Source: Acidobacteriota bacterium
GTDB lineage: Bacteria; Acidobacteriota; Holophagae; Holophagales; Holophagaceae
Direction: 5' to 3'
DNA: 64,000 bases
Assembly: GCA_021794095.1 (NCBI GenBank)
Contig: JAJYRN010000002.1
Coordinates: 171,076-235,075, forward strand
The notes beneath the pieces were generated by a model that was given only the letters and a program-made list of their open reading frames with translations, had not been told where the DNA came from and ran no database searches. The stretch's first letter is position 1, and every line of letters begins with the position of its first letter. This document shows positions 33,901 through 41,116 of this stretch, piece after piece. A program made the position numbers and the translations under genes.

Positions 33901-34208
33901 CGTGGCTTGACGATCAGATCCCGGATCCCGCGGAATCGATCAGGCCCCCGACGGGGATCCTGCAGATGACGCTTCCGCAGGCTGGAGCGGTAGCGCCGCT
34001 GGATGGGATTGAGGACAAAGGGCCAGAGGGGACCACCATCCTTCACACGGACCTGGAGGGCCTGGGCACAGAACAAGAGCAGGCTGTGGCCCACGGCCCG
34101 GATCTGGTCATCTTCTGGCAGCGCATTCAGGGGTTCCAAGAGCCGCCGCTGCGCGGCAATGGCCTCCTCACGGGTCACGGGGGTTGGGAAGGCGTCTAAA
34201 GCACGCAT
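30999..34208 (-). CDS. terL: Large terminase with LAGLIDADG intein
   Basis: 1069-aa precursor. ATPase part: Walker A-like KPRQLGFSTF (residues 101-110) and Walker B interrupted by an intein between ...IHNLHA and SEAAFY. Nuclease part: RNase H-like acidic residues in YLLVADIAEGID, ERNNHGH and AHDDRVMSLAIG. The C-terminus has an extra cysteine cluster (CGDCMHFSD, VCKYPGHG) not needed for terminase function. Splicing leaves 684 aa. It cuts and pumps DNA into proheads with the small subunit at 34716-35432. Confidence 0.94.
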   Translation of the reverse strand: MRALDAFPTPVTREEAIAAQRRLLEPLNALPEDDQIRAVGHSLLLFCAQALQVRVKDGGPLWPFVLNPIQRRYRSSLRKRHLQDPRRGPDRFRGIRDLIVKPRQLGFSTFIASLFFDDGLLNPGRVSVILAHDRDIAEILLETYRLFWDHLPPSLKAGLQLSSDTKYEFEIVFPGDQTLNPPSKFVIDTEAGHPWRGGVIHNLHACLGPDTLVIGKDGFVFPIASPPAMVRDGCGSMISVQSVAETPHVGEAALRVTTFGNAPFPLTLTRDHRVLTREFKTGKPVWKRADELTKGDYIGFPITKMGECRSKVLDVPHRKNCIHVPATVDADRGLGALIGWYLAEGWAFRNGDLLSGIGLAIHRDETAQVMAVVQPYVDAGFFTSVRVTDRANSLTTHITLHGGSFADLVVGLVGETDSKRIPDAFFKYPRPFLEGLLAGLIEGDGSFVDPSRVSFCTTRPQLAVQLKRLAINMRIGLPSIQITDAGLRHGRREQDRWVVDFFGPANVKLRRMLGKPLPPRGGMFQAYLDKRPDSPRWNHGYGRHSWRRGDKYYWAQVKQIEEVPAPPVMYDLCLSEDPHSYCTLSGVVHNSEAAFYRDYQGFKNSYLQAVPASGNAILETTANGQNLYYSDVMAALEQEGDPSMPWRVVYYAWYEHPEYRRPFDPATQGPLSSEEVALMANHGLDLQQIAWRRAKMREVGETFQQEYPETLAGAFLTSGRPYFDQQVVAARIEALQKHPVSSVPGPAGSTIWEPYLPGETYLLVADIAEGIDRGATRVGDPEQGGTDFCAAYVLRVRTLRVVAALHGRIPPVEFARRMDTLGRAYRACVAPERNNHGHTVVHVLEEARYPEVYRHLEYDAAGARFLRAGFPTDTKTRPMILDALAEVIRTGQLDCPDLRFWLEALRFHRNPLGKPEALPGAHDDRVMSLAIGVYLATLGRSGWGLEGVDGSDRAGFPTLSALPALPLVSEGAPDLPSSFPPPLPVGAHPDRLPVSTSTGGRDLVAEVAQERAIVRRRTCGDCMHFSDALGGVCKYPGHGFRVKASDPSCLAHYPAQGGPTDGWEDESGW
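32439..33593 (-). other. Intein with LAGLIDADG endonuclease in the large terminase
   Basis: 385 codons (precursor residues 206-590). Starts CLGPDTLVIGKDGFVF, has a block-B-like PLTLTRDHRVLT, two dodecapeptides LGALIGWYLAEGW and LLAGLIEGDGSFV, and ends with PHSYCTLSGVVHN followed by extein Ser. Removal restores the conserved S-E-A of the terminase Walker B region. A typical bifunctional intein, contrasting with the helicase intein. Confidence 0.94.
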
Positions 34209-34723
34209 GCTCCTCCTTCCACCTCGAGTTGCCTAGCAGCGATGCTCCGGGCCACCTCGTCATCCACCGATAACCGGCGAAGCAAATCCTGAGACGAGCC
34301 ATCTGGCACCAGCAGGTAGATGGCCATGCGGGCCTTGCGATGGATATCGAAGGCAATCCCCGCAGTAGGGTGCTCAGGCTCTTGCAACCCGAGGACGCCA
34401 GCCAGGTGCAAGGAGGCGCACCCAATTTGCAGCCACCATGCGATCTCGGCGCCCAGAGCCATAGGCACGGAGTCGCCCCCATCCGACCCAATCCCCGCGG
34501 CCAGCCGCGCGAATGGAGGCCCACAGAGGGCGCCCAAGGCCCTCTGGCTGCTCTCGCGTATGGAATCTAGGGTTTGGGATAGACGGTGGACCGTCTGCAC
34601 CCGTCGGTAAAATGCATCCAGCGCCGCAGCATGGGCCACCACCTGCGACCACCATAGAGACTCAGGATGCGCCGAGGGCGCAGGCACAACCAGCAGATCG
34701 AACTGCGGACCCAGGTCAGCCAT
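34196..34723 (-). CDS. Hypothetical phage protein between the terminase genes (175 aa)
   Basis: ATG 34723 has GAGGAGG nine bases upstream. Helical throughout (QVVAHAAALDAFYRRVQTVH, then DSVPMALGAEIAWWLQIGCA). No family recognised. Overlaps both terminase genes by a few bases, so it is expressed with them and may assist packaging. Confidence 0.65.
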   Translation of the reverse strand: MADLGPQFDLLVVPAPSAHPESLWWSQVVAHAAALDAFYRRVQTVHRLSQTLDSIRESSQRALGALCGPPFARLAAGIGSDGGDSVPMALGAEIAWWLQIGCASLHLAGVLGLQEPEHPTAGIAFDIHRKARMAIYLLVPDGSSQDLLRRLSVDDEVARSIAARQLEVEGGACVL

Positions 34724-35432
34724 CAAGATCCTCCTCAGGTATGACGTCAATGACGCCCGATGGGGCATCCGAAGGGATACCCTCCCGCAGAAGCAGCCAC
34801 CGAGCCCCCCCCACTGCAGCGGCAACTTCCTTGTCGAGGTCCGGGTTGACAGCCCGCTCGGTCACCCGGAGCCCACGATCGAAGGTCGCCAGCGCCCGGT
34901 GGAGGTCGAGCATGTCCACATGCTCATCCCGAAGTTTGTCAATGACCTTCCTGACTCCCAGGCGAGCCCCTGCGTGGATCTCCTCCCGCACGGCCGCCTG
35001 CTGCATCCCCAGCTTCCGGGTCGCCAGGAGCTTCGACCGCTCGATGACCCCGGCCTGGAATTCCAGGCGCTTGTCGCCCCAGCCCTCCAGCCGGGATCGC
35101 TCCTCGAGGGCGCGGGCGGAGACGCCGAGCGCCTCAGCCACCTCGCGCAGAGGCTCGAAGCGCGGCAGGGAGCCTTCCAGGGCATCCGGGGGCGTGAACC
35201 CCTGGATATACCGAATCCTTGCCGTATTGATTGCATCACTTACGCGCCGTTTCTCAACAGCCTTCGATTGTCGCGCGGAGGCTCGAGCAGCGCGGACTTC
35301 GGGCGGCAATGGCGGACGCCCAACCGGGCGAGGAGAGGATTTTTCAATCACACGCGGAACACGGGATTTTTCCGGAGCCTCCGAGGATGGCTTGGCGGTC
35401 TTCCGGGCCCGCTTCGGAGCAGCCCTCTTCAT
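34716..35432 (-). CDS. terS: Small terminase subunit
   Basis: 238 aa. A basic Lys/Arg/Pro-rich start is followed by an HTH (LREVAEALGVSARALEERS) and a long helical oligomerisation region (EIHAGARLGVRKVIDKLRDE). This is the usual DNA-binding plus ring-forming design of small terminases, and it precedes the large subunit gene. The adjacent genes overlap by 4-8 bp. Confidence 0.78.
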   Translation of the reverse strand: MKRAAPKRARKTAKPSSEAPEKSRVPRVIEKSSPRPVGRPPLPPEVRAARASARQSKAVEKRRVSDAINTARIRYIQGFTPPDALEGSLPRFEPLREVAEALGVSARALEERSRLEGWGDKRLEFQAGVIERSKLLATRKLGMQQAAVREEIHAGARLGVRKVIDKLRDEHVDMLDLHRALATFDRGLRVTERAVNPDLDKEVAAAVGGARWLLLREGIPSDAPSGVIDVIPEEDLDG

Positions 35433-35656
35433 CCACGCCAGTCCGTCTGGGTGGTGAGATCGCGCTCACCAGACCCCATGGCCTCAACCTCGTCAAGCGC
35501 CCGAAGGAGCACCCGGGCGGACAACTCGGGGCTCAAGACCCCGGTCTCGAGCCCATGGATCACACTCTGCGTCTTCCCGCGCAGGTGGGTCAGCTGGGCA
35601 GTGCGGAGCCGGAGACGGAGCCCAGTGGGGCAGATGGGAGCACATTCGGTATTCAT
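35429..35656 (-). CDS. Small hypothetical phage protein (75 aa)
   Basis: ATG 35656 with GGAGG at spacing 9. Contains TQSVIHGLETGVLSPELSAR, a helix-rich segment. No family recognised; coupled by overlaps with genes on both sides. Confidence 0.55.
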   Translation of the reverse strand: MNTECAPICPTGLRLRLRTAQLTHLRGKTQSVIHGLETGVLSPELSARVLLRALDEVEAMGSGERDLTTQTDWRG

Positions 35657-35850
35657 GAGCCAGCCTCCAGGCGAGCGACAGGGAGGAACACACCACCAAG
35701 GAAGGGCGTCCACCACCCATCACTGAAGGGGAATCGAGGAATCCGACCGCGCACCAGCTGGGACGAGGCCCAAATCTGAGCCATCTGATAGAGCTGATCC
35801 CCGGATAGATCCTCGAGGGCAGCCGAGGCGAATCGGGAATCAGGGATCAT
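35653..35850 (-). CDS. Small hypothetical phage protein (65 aa)
   Basis: ATG 35850 with GGGAGG upstream. Contains LSGDQLYQMAQIWASSQL and an aromatic, Gly/Pro-rich C-terminus. Function unknown. Confidence 0.55.
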   Translation of the reverse strand: MIPDSRFASAALEDLSGDQLYQMAQIWASSQLVRGRIPRFPFSDGWWTPFLGGVFLPVARLEAGS

Positions 35851-36077
35851 GCGACCTCCCAATCTGTGGCGAGAAGATCGGGGCTGGTGGCGTGCCAGGG
35901 GGAGCCCCACGGCTGGTCGGGGTTGCTCACCTCAAGGATGGGGGGGGGGAGCACCACACGACCTCCCATGTGAATCAGGGGAGGAGCCGCCAGGTAGACA
36001 CGACGCCCAGCACTCCACCTCTGCCTCCGCAAGGATCTCCCGGCACGGATGGCCTCAAGAGCCTCGCTGAAGGTCAT
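35847..36077 (-). CDS. Tad2-like (DUF2829) protein, candidate anti-Thoeris factor
   Basis: 76 aa: starts MTFSEALEAIRAGRSLRRQR, ends SPDLLATDWEVA. The F-x-x-A-L-x-x-(I/L)-(R/K)-x-G start, an R-x-x-W near residue 20 and the closing D-L-L-A-x-D-W are the DUF2829 signature. DUF2829 members include Tad2, which sequesters the cyclic ADP-ribose-type signal of Thoeris defence. The family contains other proteins too, so the activity is an inference. Confidence 0.68.
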   Translation of the reverse strand: MTFSEALEAIRAGRSLRRQRWSAGRRVYLAAPPLIHMGGRVVLPPPILEVSNPDQPWGSPWHATSPDLLATDWEVA

Positions 36078-36307
36078 GGGAGCACGGCCGCAGCAAGGTG
36101 CCGGGCAGTGGAGATGGTGGTGGATTCAGGGGGGGGCACCCTCACATCGAAGGCGACGGTGCTCGCGCCCGTGAGCGGATCATCCACCCGGCAGGCAGTG
36201 ACGGCATAGCGTACCTGCTCCTGGAGGGTGGGGGCCCCATTCGAAACCACGGTGGCTCCAGCCACGATGAGGGACGCAATGCGGGTGAGATGGAAGGGGC
36301 GGGGCAT
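36074..36307 (-). CDS. Small hypothetical phage protein (77 aa)
   Basis: ATG 36307; overlaps the next gene by four bases. It starts with a possible hydrophobic segment (IASLIVAGATVVSNG) and continues as a beta-rich polar region. No family recognised. Confidence 0.5.
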   Translation of the reverse strand: MPRPFHLTRIASLIVAGATVVSNGAPTLQEQVRYAVTACRVDDPLTGASTVAFDVRVPPPESTTISTARHLAAAVLP

Positions 36308-36723
36308 CAGTCCTCCACAGATAGGAGCCGGCGGACCAGCTCGAGCAGGTGCAGATCGTCCCCATACCGGGCAACGAAGTCGACCTCGTGCAGGTGCCTA
36401 GAGAGCACCCCGGGCTTGCCGCCGCGGTGATGGGCTGGGCACAGGGGGATGATCTCGAAGTGGCTGGCCCGGGCGCTGGTCCCGTAGCTCTGCCCATCGG
36501 GGCGAAGGCGGGAGTGATGGATCTCCGCCGGGGTGCCCTCCCACCCATCCAGGAGGCAGGCCAGGCATCCAAGCTCGGCCACGGCCAGCAGGTGGGCGTC
36601 CTCGGCCTGGGTGTGGGCGGGGCGCCGGGCCCTCGGCCGCGGGGAGCGCCCGGGCCGGGAGCACCGGAGGGTGGACCGGGAACGGAGGGGAGCCCGCCGG
36701 AGGAGGGGACGTCGGCGCCTCAC
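36307..36723 (-). CDS. HNH nuclease (Ref/DUF968-like)
   Basis: 138 aa from GTG 36723, which overlaps the upstream stop. After an Arg-rich N-terminus come LGCLACLLDGWEG, EIHHSRLRPDG and IIPLCPAHHRGG, a Cys/His HNH site like that of phage Ref and DUF968 nucleases. These act in recombination or DNA processing. It lies in the early operon. Confidence 0.75.
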   Translation of the reverse strand: MRRRRPLLRRAPLRSRSTLRCSRPGRSPRPRARRPAHTQAEDAHLLAVAELGCLACLLDGWEGTPAEIHHSRLRPDGQSYGTSARASHFEIIPLCPAHHRGGKPGVLSRHLHEVDFVARYGDDLHLLELVRRLLSVED

Positions 36724-37031
36724 CAATCACCCCCTGCCTGGATAATTTCGGTAGTCACCTGCTCGGATAGGCCATGGCGCTTGCAAACAGCCATCAACCG
36801 TCTGGAAGTTTCCGGGACTGGACGACGGAAGAGGAAGCCCGGACCTTTATCGGATTTTTTCGCAAGGCCCATGGCCGTAAGGGTGCGGACATGCTGGTGG
36901 ACCGCCGACACGGAGCCGCCATAGACAGAGGCAACCTCCCGGATCAGCACGGCGCGCCCAAGGGTCTTGAACTGGATGAGCCCGGCATCCAGCACCCGGC
37001 GGAGGGTGGGGGACAGGTCAGTAGTGCTCAT
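36720..37031 (-). CDS. Winged-helix DNA-binding protein (103 aa)
   Basis: ATG 37031. AVLIREVASVYGGSVSAVHQ followed by VRTLTAMGLAKKSDKG is a winged-helix pattern with the recognition helix at SVSAVHQHV. A likely transcription regulator of the early region. Overlaps the neighbours by four bases. Confidence 0.6.
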   Translation of the reverse strand: MSTTDLSPTLRRVLDAGLIQFKTLGRAVLIREVASVYGGSVSAVHQHVRTLTAMGLAKKSDKGPGFLFRRPVPETSRRLMAVCKRHGLSEQVTTEIIQAGGDW

Positions 37032-37261
37032 GGGATCCCGATCTGAGGGCCAGGCGGAATGACCGTCGGCATGACCAAGCGCATGGCAAGACCACCGTCG
37101 GGGATGGGCACGGCCTGCAGGCCACATTGCCGGGCCACAAAGAGGTCGTCCCCTGTGATGGCGGCCTCACCCCCCAGCCGGATGAGGAGGGCCCGCACGA
37201 CCTCCCCCATCAAGAGGAGGTCGCGCTGGGCCTGGGCCACTGGCTCAAGCTGAAGGGGCAC
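37028..37261 (-). CDS. Small hypothetical phage protein (77 aa)
   Basis: Probable GTG start at 37261; no strong ribosome site. Contains AQRDLLLMGEVVRALLIRLG and a Pro-rich end. The start is uncertain; an internal ATG is possible. Confidence 0.45.
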   Translation of the reverse strand: MPLQLEPVAQAQRDLLLMGEVVRALLIRLGGEAAITGDDLFVARQCGLQAVPIPDGGLAMRLVMPTVIPPGPQIGIP

Positions 37262-37272
37262 ATCAGGGCGGC

Positions 37273-37389
37273 TCAACGAGGGCCCCCAGGGAGGCGCGAT
37301 CCACGGTGCCCCAGATGCACGCCGAAAAGGAATGCGGCCAGGACCACCAAGCCGAAAATCGGGAGGAGGAAGGCTATCAAGGTGCTCAC
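37273..37389 (-). CDS. Tiny membrane protein (38 aa)
   Basis: GTG 37389 with AGGTGG upstream, overlapping the preceding stop (GTGA). The first ~25 residues are one hydrophobic span (TLIAFLLPIFGLVVLAAFLF), then a basic tail. Holin- or spanin-like size, but no proof of a lysis role. Confidence 0.5.
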   Translation of the reverse strand: MSTLIAFLLPIFGLVVLAAFLFGVHLGHRGSRLPGGPR

Positions 37390-37490
37390 TGACGCCACCT
37401 ATTCCGAAACTCGCGGCCGTGATAGAAGCCCACCCACCATCCAAAAACGAAGGCCAGGAGCAGATTCAGGATGAGCACACCAGGACGCAT
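37386..37490 (-). CDS. Tiny membrane protein (34 aa)
   Basis: ATG 37490 overlaps the methyltransferase stop. One membrane span (GVLILNLLLAFVFGWWVG) and a basic tail. Overlaps its neighbour by four bases, forming a pair of tiny membrane genes. Confidence 0.5.
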   Translation of the reverse strand: MRPGVLILNLLLAFVFGWWVGFYHGREFRNRWRQ

Positions 37491-38839
37491 CAGGCCCCCT
37501 TCCCGGGCTTCACCCGGATGGGCGGCTGCCCCGTGAGGGCCTCCCACCGGAGCGCGATCACATCGCAGAACTTTGGGTCAAGCTCGACCAGGGCCGCACG
37601 CCGCCGAGCAAGGTGGCAGGCCACAAGGGTGGATCCAGACCCCCCAAAGCCATCCGCCACGAGATCTCCAGGCACGGAGGACAGCTTGAGGGCCTTGTCG
37701 AGCAGGGCGACGGGCTTCTGGGTGGGGTGGACGAGGTTCTTCGCTCCGTCCCGACCTACCTCCCAGACAGTCGTCTGGGTGCGCCCGCCCTTCCAGGTCG
37801 GCTTGGCCTCGGGATCAGTCGCGTAGGCCCCCTGAATGTGGTCCTCCACCACGAGCCCGCGCTGCAGGACGTCCACAGCCGCCCCACCATCCGGGTTGTC
37901 GGCCAGGAAGGCGTTCTCGTGGCGCCGGCGGAATTCGTCCATCCCAAGCCCCGCGGAGGGCTTGACCCAGATGATCTGGGACTTGACCCGCAGGCCCGCG
38001 GCCTCCAGGGCGTTCTGGAACTCCCGCTGCCGGTGGTAGGAGTGCCACACGTACCACGCTGCCTGCTTCTTTGACGCCGCCCGGATGCAGGCGAAGGCCC
38101 GGACGAGCAACTCCTCGAGGTTGGCCCGGTCCAGGGCGTCGTTCTTGATCTTGCCGCCCGCGGTGCCCTTGGCGTTGGACGAGTAGTCCATGCCGTAGGG
38201 TGGATCAGTGAGCACCAGATCAGGCTCCTCCCCGGCAAGGAGGGCCCTCCAGACGAATGGATCCGTGCTGTCGCCACAGATCAGGCGGTGGGGCCCAAGG
38301 AGCAGGATCTCGCCCGGCACGGTCTCAGGGGTCTCTGGGCAGGGGGGTGCGGCGTCGGGATCCGCCTTGGGATCGGTCGCCCCCCCGCCCGGGAGGGCAC
38401 CGAACAGATCCTCGATGGCCTCCAGGGTGAAGCCGGTGGCTTCGAGGTCGAAAGAGCCGTTGTCCAGGCCGGCCAAGATCTCCTGCAGGGAGGTCAAGGA
38501 CCACCCAGAAAGATCGGTGAGCCGGTTGTCGGCCACGGTGTAGGCCGTCGCCCCCTGGTCGTCCAGGTCCGCGACAACCACCGGGATGAGCGCCTCCCCA
38601 TGCCCCGCATCGAGGAGGGCCTGGAGCCGACCATGCCCCGCCAGCAGGCGGTTCGTGCCACGCTGGACGACCGGGAGGGCCACCAGGCCATGGGAAGCAA
38701 TGCTCTTCTGAATGAGCCGAAGCTGCTCGGCCGTATGCTCCCGCGGGTTCCCGGCCCAGGGGCGAAGATCCTTCACGGCCATCTGGACTACCTCTGGCAC
38801 ACGGAGGGATGGGGCGGGTGCGCTCTTTTTAGACGGCAC
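37490..38839 (-). CDS. ParB-like / DNA methyltransferase fusion
   Basis: 449 aa; start GTG 38839 preceded by TGGAG, overlapping the upstream gene. N-terminal ParB/Srx-like domain: LRPWAGNPREHT, then LLAGHGRLQALLDAGH. C-terminal N4/N6-amino methyltransferase: catalytic VLTDPPYGMDYS and, late in the chain, DGFGGSGSTLVA for S-adenosylmethionine, an order typical of the beta class. Phages use such fusions to modify DNA against restriction. Target site unknown. Confidence 0.85.
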   Translation of the reverse strand: MPSKKSAPAPSLRVPEVVQMAVKDLRPWAGNPREHTAEQLRLIQKSIASHGLVALPVVQRGTNRLLAGHGRLQALLDAGHGEALIPVVVADLDDQGATAYTVADNRLTDLSGWSLTSLQEILAGLDNGSFDLEATGFTLEAIEDLFGALPGGGATDPKADPDAAPPCPETPETVPGEILLLGPHRLICGDSTDPFVWRALLAGEEPDLVLTDPPYGMDYSSNAKGTAGGKIKNDALDRANLEELLVRAFACIRAASKKQAAWYVWHSYHRQREFQNALEAAGLRVKSQIIWVKPSAGLGMDEFRRRHENAFLADNPDGGAAVDVLQRGLVVEDHIQGAYATDPEAKPTWKGGRTQTTVWEVGRDGAKNLVHPTQKPVALLDKALKLSSVPGDLVADGFGGSGSTLVACHLARRRAALVELDPKFCDVIALRWEALTGQPPIRVKPGKGA

Positions 38840-39248
38840 GATCAACTCCAGAGGCGAGGCCACGGGCCCGGGACGCATAACCCCAGGCATGGCGGCGGAA
38901 GAGGCCAAAGCTCCACGGTTTGAGGCCACGGGCCAGGGCCATCTCCCGGAAAATGGGATAGCTGTAGAGGAGTGGGGTGTCGGGCCCCATCGCCCGCAAG
39001 GTCCAGCGCGCCACTCGGTTCGCCAGAACCCGGTTGGCATGGGAGGACGCAATGTGCAGCACATGGGCCCGGCTCAAGAAAATGAACCGCTTCGTTTTCG
39101 ACTGGGCAGCCCGCCGCGCTATGGCATCCAGGAGCACATGCTGGTCGGGGCGCTGCCCTGTGACGTCTTCGATGACGTCCACGAGGCGCCCCAAACATAC
39201 GTAGATGCTCTGGTCAATGTCCAACGGCGAATCCCAGCGACCGGGCAC
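38829..39248 (-). CDS. Hypothetical basic phage protein (139 aa)
   Basis: GTG 39248 without a good ribosome site; a TAG precedes it directly. Contains DVIEDVTGQRPDQHVLLDAI and a basic C-terminal half (ANRVLANRVARWTLRAMG). Looks like real coding sequence but no family recognised. Confidence 0.5.
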   Translation of the reverse strand: MPGRWDSPLDIDQSIYVCLGRLVDVIEDVTGQRPDQHVLLDAIARRAAQSKTKRFIFLSRAHVLHIASSHANRVLANRVARWTLRAMGPDTPLLYSYPIFREMALARGLKPWSFGLFRRHAWGYASRARGLASGVDRAV

Positions 39249-39270
39249 CTAACCACGAGGATTGAGACTG

Positions 39271-39387
39271 TCAACCCCCAACCTGCGCCGCCGATCGGGA
39301 CAACTGCACCAACTCCGACTCAAGGCGCCAACCCTCCCGCCACCAATCCGAATGGAGTGTCCCCTCCTTGTGGGGGCACGCGGTCAC
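39271..39387 (-). CDS. Possible very small phage protein (38 aa)
   Basis: GTG 39387 opens a frame reading TACPHKEGTLHSDWWREGW. The ribosome site is weak. It fills part of the 209-bp gap between 39249 and 39457; the rest of that gap shows nothing. Confidence 0.3.
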   Translation of the reverse strand: MTACPHKEGTLHSDWWREGWRLESELVQLSRSAAQVGG

Positions 39388-39457
39388 TGGAAGGCCCTGC
39401 CGGAAGCTGGACCGCCCGGCGAAGATCTCGCCCGCCCGGGCGCTGGCCTCACGATGG

Positions 39458-39766
39458 TTACTCCTGGCCACGCGCGGCCTCCCGAGCAAGCCGGGCCTGC
39501 ACCCGGGAAAGATCAGAACTGGCTCCCCGCGGCTGGGAGCACCACCTGCAGATCCCATCAGAGTCCTTCTCGATGATCACCTTCGAAGGCCAGCGGTAGA
39601 CATCGGGGTGCTCCAGGTGGAGGTCGGTGTCGAGCGACCAGAGGGTGGGCTGGCCCCAGATCCTGACCACCCGCATGCCCTCGGGCGCACCGCACTTCCG
39701 GCAGCACCGGAGGCCCAGCTGGGCATGGGCCTGGAGAGTGAGGCTTGTTCGGTCAACCCGCGGCAC
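39458..39766 (-). CDS. Small zinc-binding-like phage protein (102 aa)
   Basis: GTG 39766 with TGGAGGA upstream. Four cysteines as two pairs (LRCCRKCGAPEG and GICRWCSQP) suggest a zinc ribbon split by ~40 residues. Overlaps the upstream gene by 14 bp. Function unknown. Confidence 0.6.
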   Translation of the reverse strand: MPRVDRTSLTLQAHAQLGLRCCRKCGAPEGMRVVRIWGQPTLWSLDTDLHLEHPDVYRWPSKVIIEKDSDGICRWCSQPRGASSDLSRVQARLAREAARGQE

Positions 39767-40097
39767 GGAGATCCTCCACCTGCACCACGGGTGGGAAACC
39801 CGACATCCGGCGGCACAACCACACCTCGACCCGGGCCCCACGGCTCTCCTCCCAACCAGGGATGGGCACGAGGAAGTCGCAGCGCCGCAAATTGGCGAGG
39901 CACTTCCGCATCGCCACCCTCCAGACCTCCTCGGGGGTGGCACCGCGGGGCTCCAGGATGTGCGCGTGAGGCACGAAGGCGACATACGGCCCAAGGCTCT
40001 CAATGTGCCGACCGAAGGCGAGGGCCCGCTCCCGGCGAAGCTCCATGACCTCGGGGGACGGGTGGGTCAGCGGGCCAGCGACGTAGACAAGCTTCAC
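39753..40097 (-). CDS. DUF4406-like nucleoside deoxyribosyltransferase-fold protein
   Basis: 114 aa: starts MKLVYVAGPLTHPSPEVM and contains CLANLRRCDFLVPIPGWEES. The YVAGPxT start and the conserved D-x-x-x-x-(L/V)PGWxxS place it in the DUF4406 / deoxyribosyltransferase superfamily. Members act on nucleosides or nucleotides; substrate unknown here. Confidence 0.75.
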   Translation of the reverse strand: MKLVYVAGPLTHPSPEVMELRRERALAFGRHIESLGPYVAFVPHAHILEPRGATPEEVWRVAMRKCLANLRRCDFLVPIPGWEESRGARVEVWLCRRMSGFPPVVQVEDLRAAG

Positions 40098-40594
40098 GGC
40101 AAAACCTCCTGGAGATCATCCACGGACCAAATCACCCCGACGCAGGCACCTGCGCCATGCATGGCATCCAGGAACCCAAGCTGCTGGGCAGAGGGCTTCC
40201 CGGCGGCCTCCACCTGCCGGAACCCCCCACCCGGGGAAGGCTCCAGGTGCTCCGGGGCCTTCAACTCAAGGAACAAGGGGATGCCCCAAGGGAAGTCCAG
40301 GCGGTGAACCGAGCGAGGGATGACGCCGATGATGTCAGCCAGGCCCGCAAACCCCGCCCCCGTCTGCCCCTTGAGGCAGGCGGTCGAGGCCCCCGCCCGG
40401 CGGAGAGCCCCATAGGCCCTCCCCCGAAGCAGCTTCGCGCCGGCGTCCACCGGCATGGCCGGGATCCCCAAGAACGAGAGCTTGGACAGGCATGCGGCCT
40501 GGACATCGTCCTCCGACGGGCGCAAGCAGAGCCAGGAGGCGGGGTAGCGGGAGCGGTCCCAGCGCCAGAGGTAGGGGTGTGCGTCAGAAAGCAC
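40094..40594 (-). CDS. VRR-NUC domain nuclease
   Basis: 166 aa; GTG 40594 with AGGGAGG upstream. Core: GFAGLADIIGVIPRS, then PLFLELKAPEHL, then RQVEAAGKPSAQQLGFLDAM. The D...ElK with a following Q-rich helix is the PD-(D/E)XK pattern of VRR-NUC nucleases, common in phage replication regions. Probably cuts branched DNA. Confidence 0.8.
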   Translation of the reverse strand: MLSDAHPYLWRWDRSRYPASWLCLRPSEDDVQAACLSKLSFLGIPAMPVDAGAKLLRGRAYGALRRAGASTACLKGQTGAGFAGLADIIGVIPRSVHRLDFPWGIPLFLELKAPEHLEPSPGGGFRQVEAAGKPSAQQLGFLDAMHGAGACVGVIWSVDDLQEVLP

Positions 40595-40796
40595 GACGGA
40601 CCTCCCTGCGGTAGACCCATAAGGAAAAGGCGATTCCCACAAGGGCTTCAGGGACAGTCCGCCAAGCGGGAGCCCAACCATTAACCATGCGGCGGACAGA
40701 TTCCTGGAGCCCCCAGACGTCGAGCTGGAGGGACAAGGACGCTATAGAAAAAACCATCCCAGCCATAAAGCAAAGGAGAGGATCAGGGCGCTTCAT
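40584..40796 (-). CDS. Small membrane protein (70 aa)
   Basis: ATG 40796 with GGGAGG upstream. Hydrophobic segments LLCFMAGMVFSIASLSLQL and PEALVGIAFSLWVYRR flank a polar linker. Two-span membrane protein of unknown role. Confidence 0.6.
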   Translation of the reverse strand: MKRPDPLLCFMAGMVFSIASLSLQLDVWGLQESVRRMVNGWAPAWRTVPEALVGIAFSLWVYRREVRRAF

Positions 40797-41116
40797 ACCG
40801 TCCCCTCCCATCCACCAGGCCGATTCGTGTTGCAGATACAGGGGCATCCGAAGCCCACGGCCTGCATGTAGCTGTGGGTCACCTTCCGGCCGCAATCCAC
40901 GCACATGTACACATACTCAGGGCCAAGATCCCGAGAGCGAGGAGGCGCGACATCCTGGATGGCTCGGCGAAGAACCGGATCCTGAACCCAGTTCCGGTCC
41001 TGATCTAGAAGGGCACACAAATGGGCCACCTGGATCTCAAGTAGGCATTCGTTTACGGGGCGCCCAGCGAAAGCACCGAAAGCCGGGTTGTCGGGCATGA
41101 GAAACGGATCAGACAC
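40793..41116 (-). CDS. Hypothetical Cys-rich phage protein (107 aa)
   Basis: GTG 41116 preceded by GGAGG. Helical N-terminal half (LEIQVAHLCALLDQDRNW), then a cysteine-rich end (YMCVDCGRKVTHSYMQ, then CPCICN). Possibly zinc-binding. Overlaps both neighbours. Confidence 0.6.
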   Translation of the reverse strand: MSDPFLMPDNPAFGAFAGRPVNECLLEIQVAHLCALLDQDRNWVQDPVLRRAIQDVAPPRSRDLGPEYVYMCVDCGRKVTHSYMQAVGFGCPCICNTNRPGGWEGTV

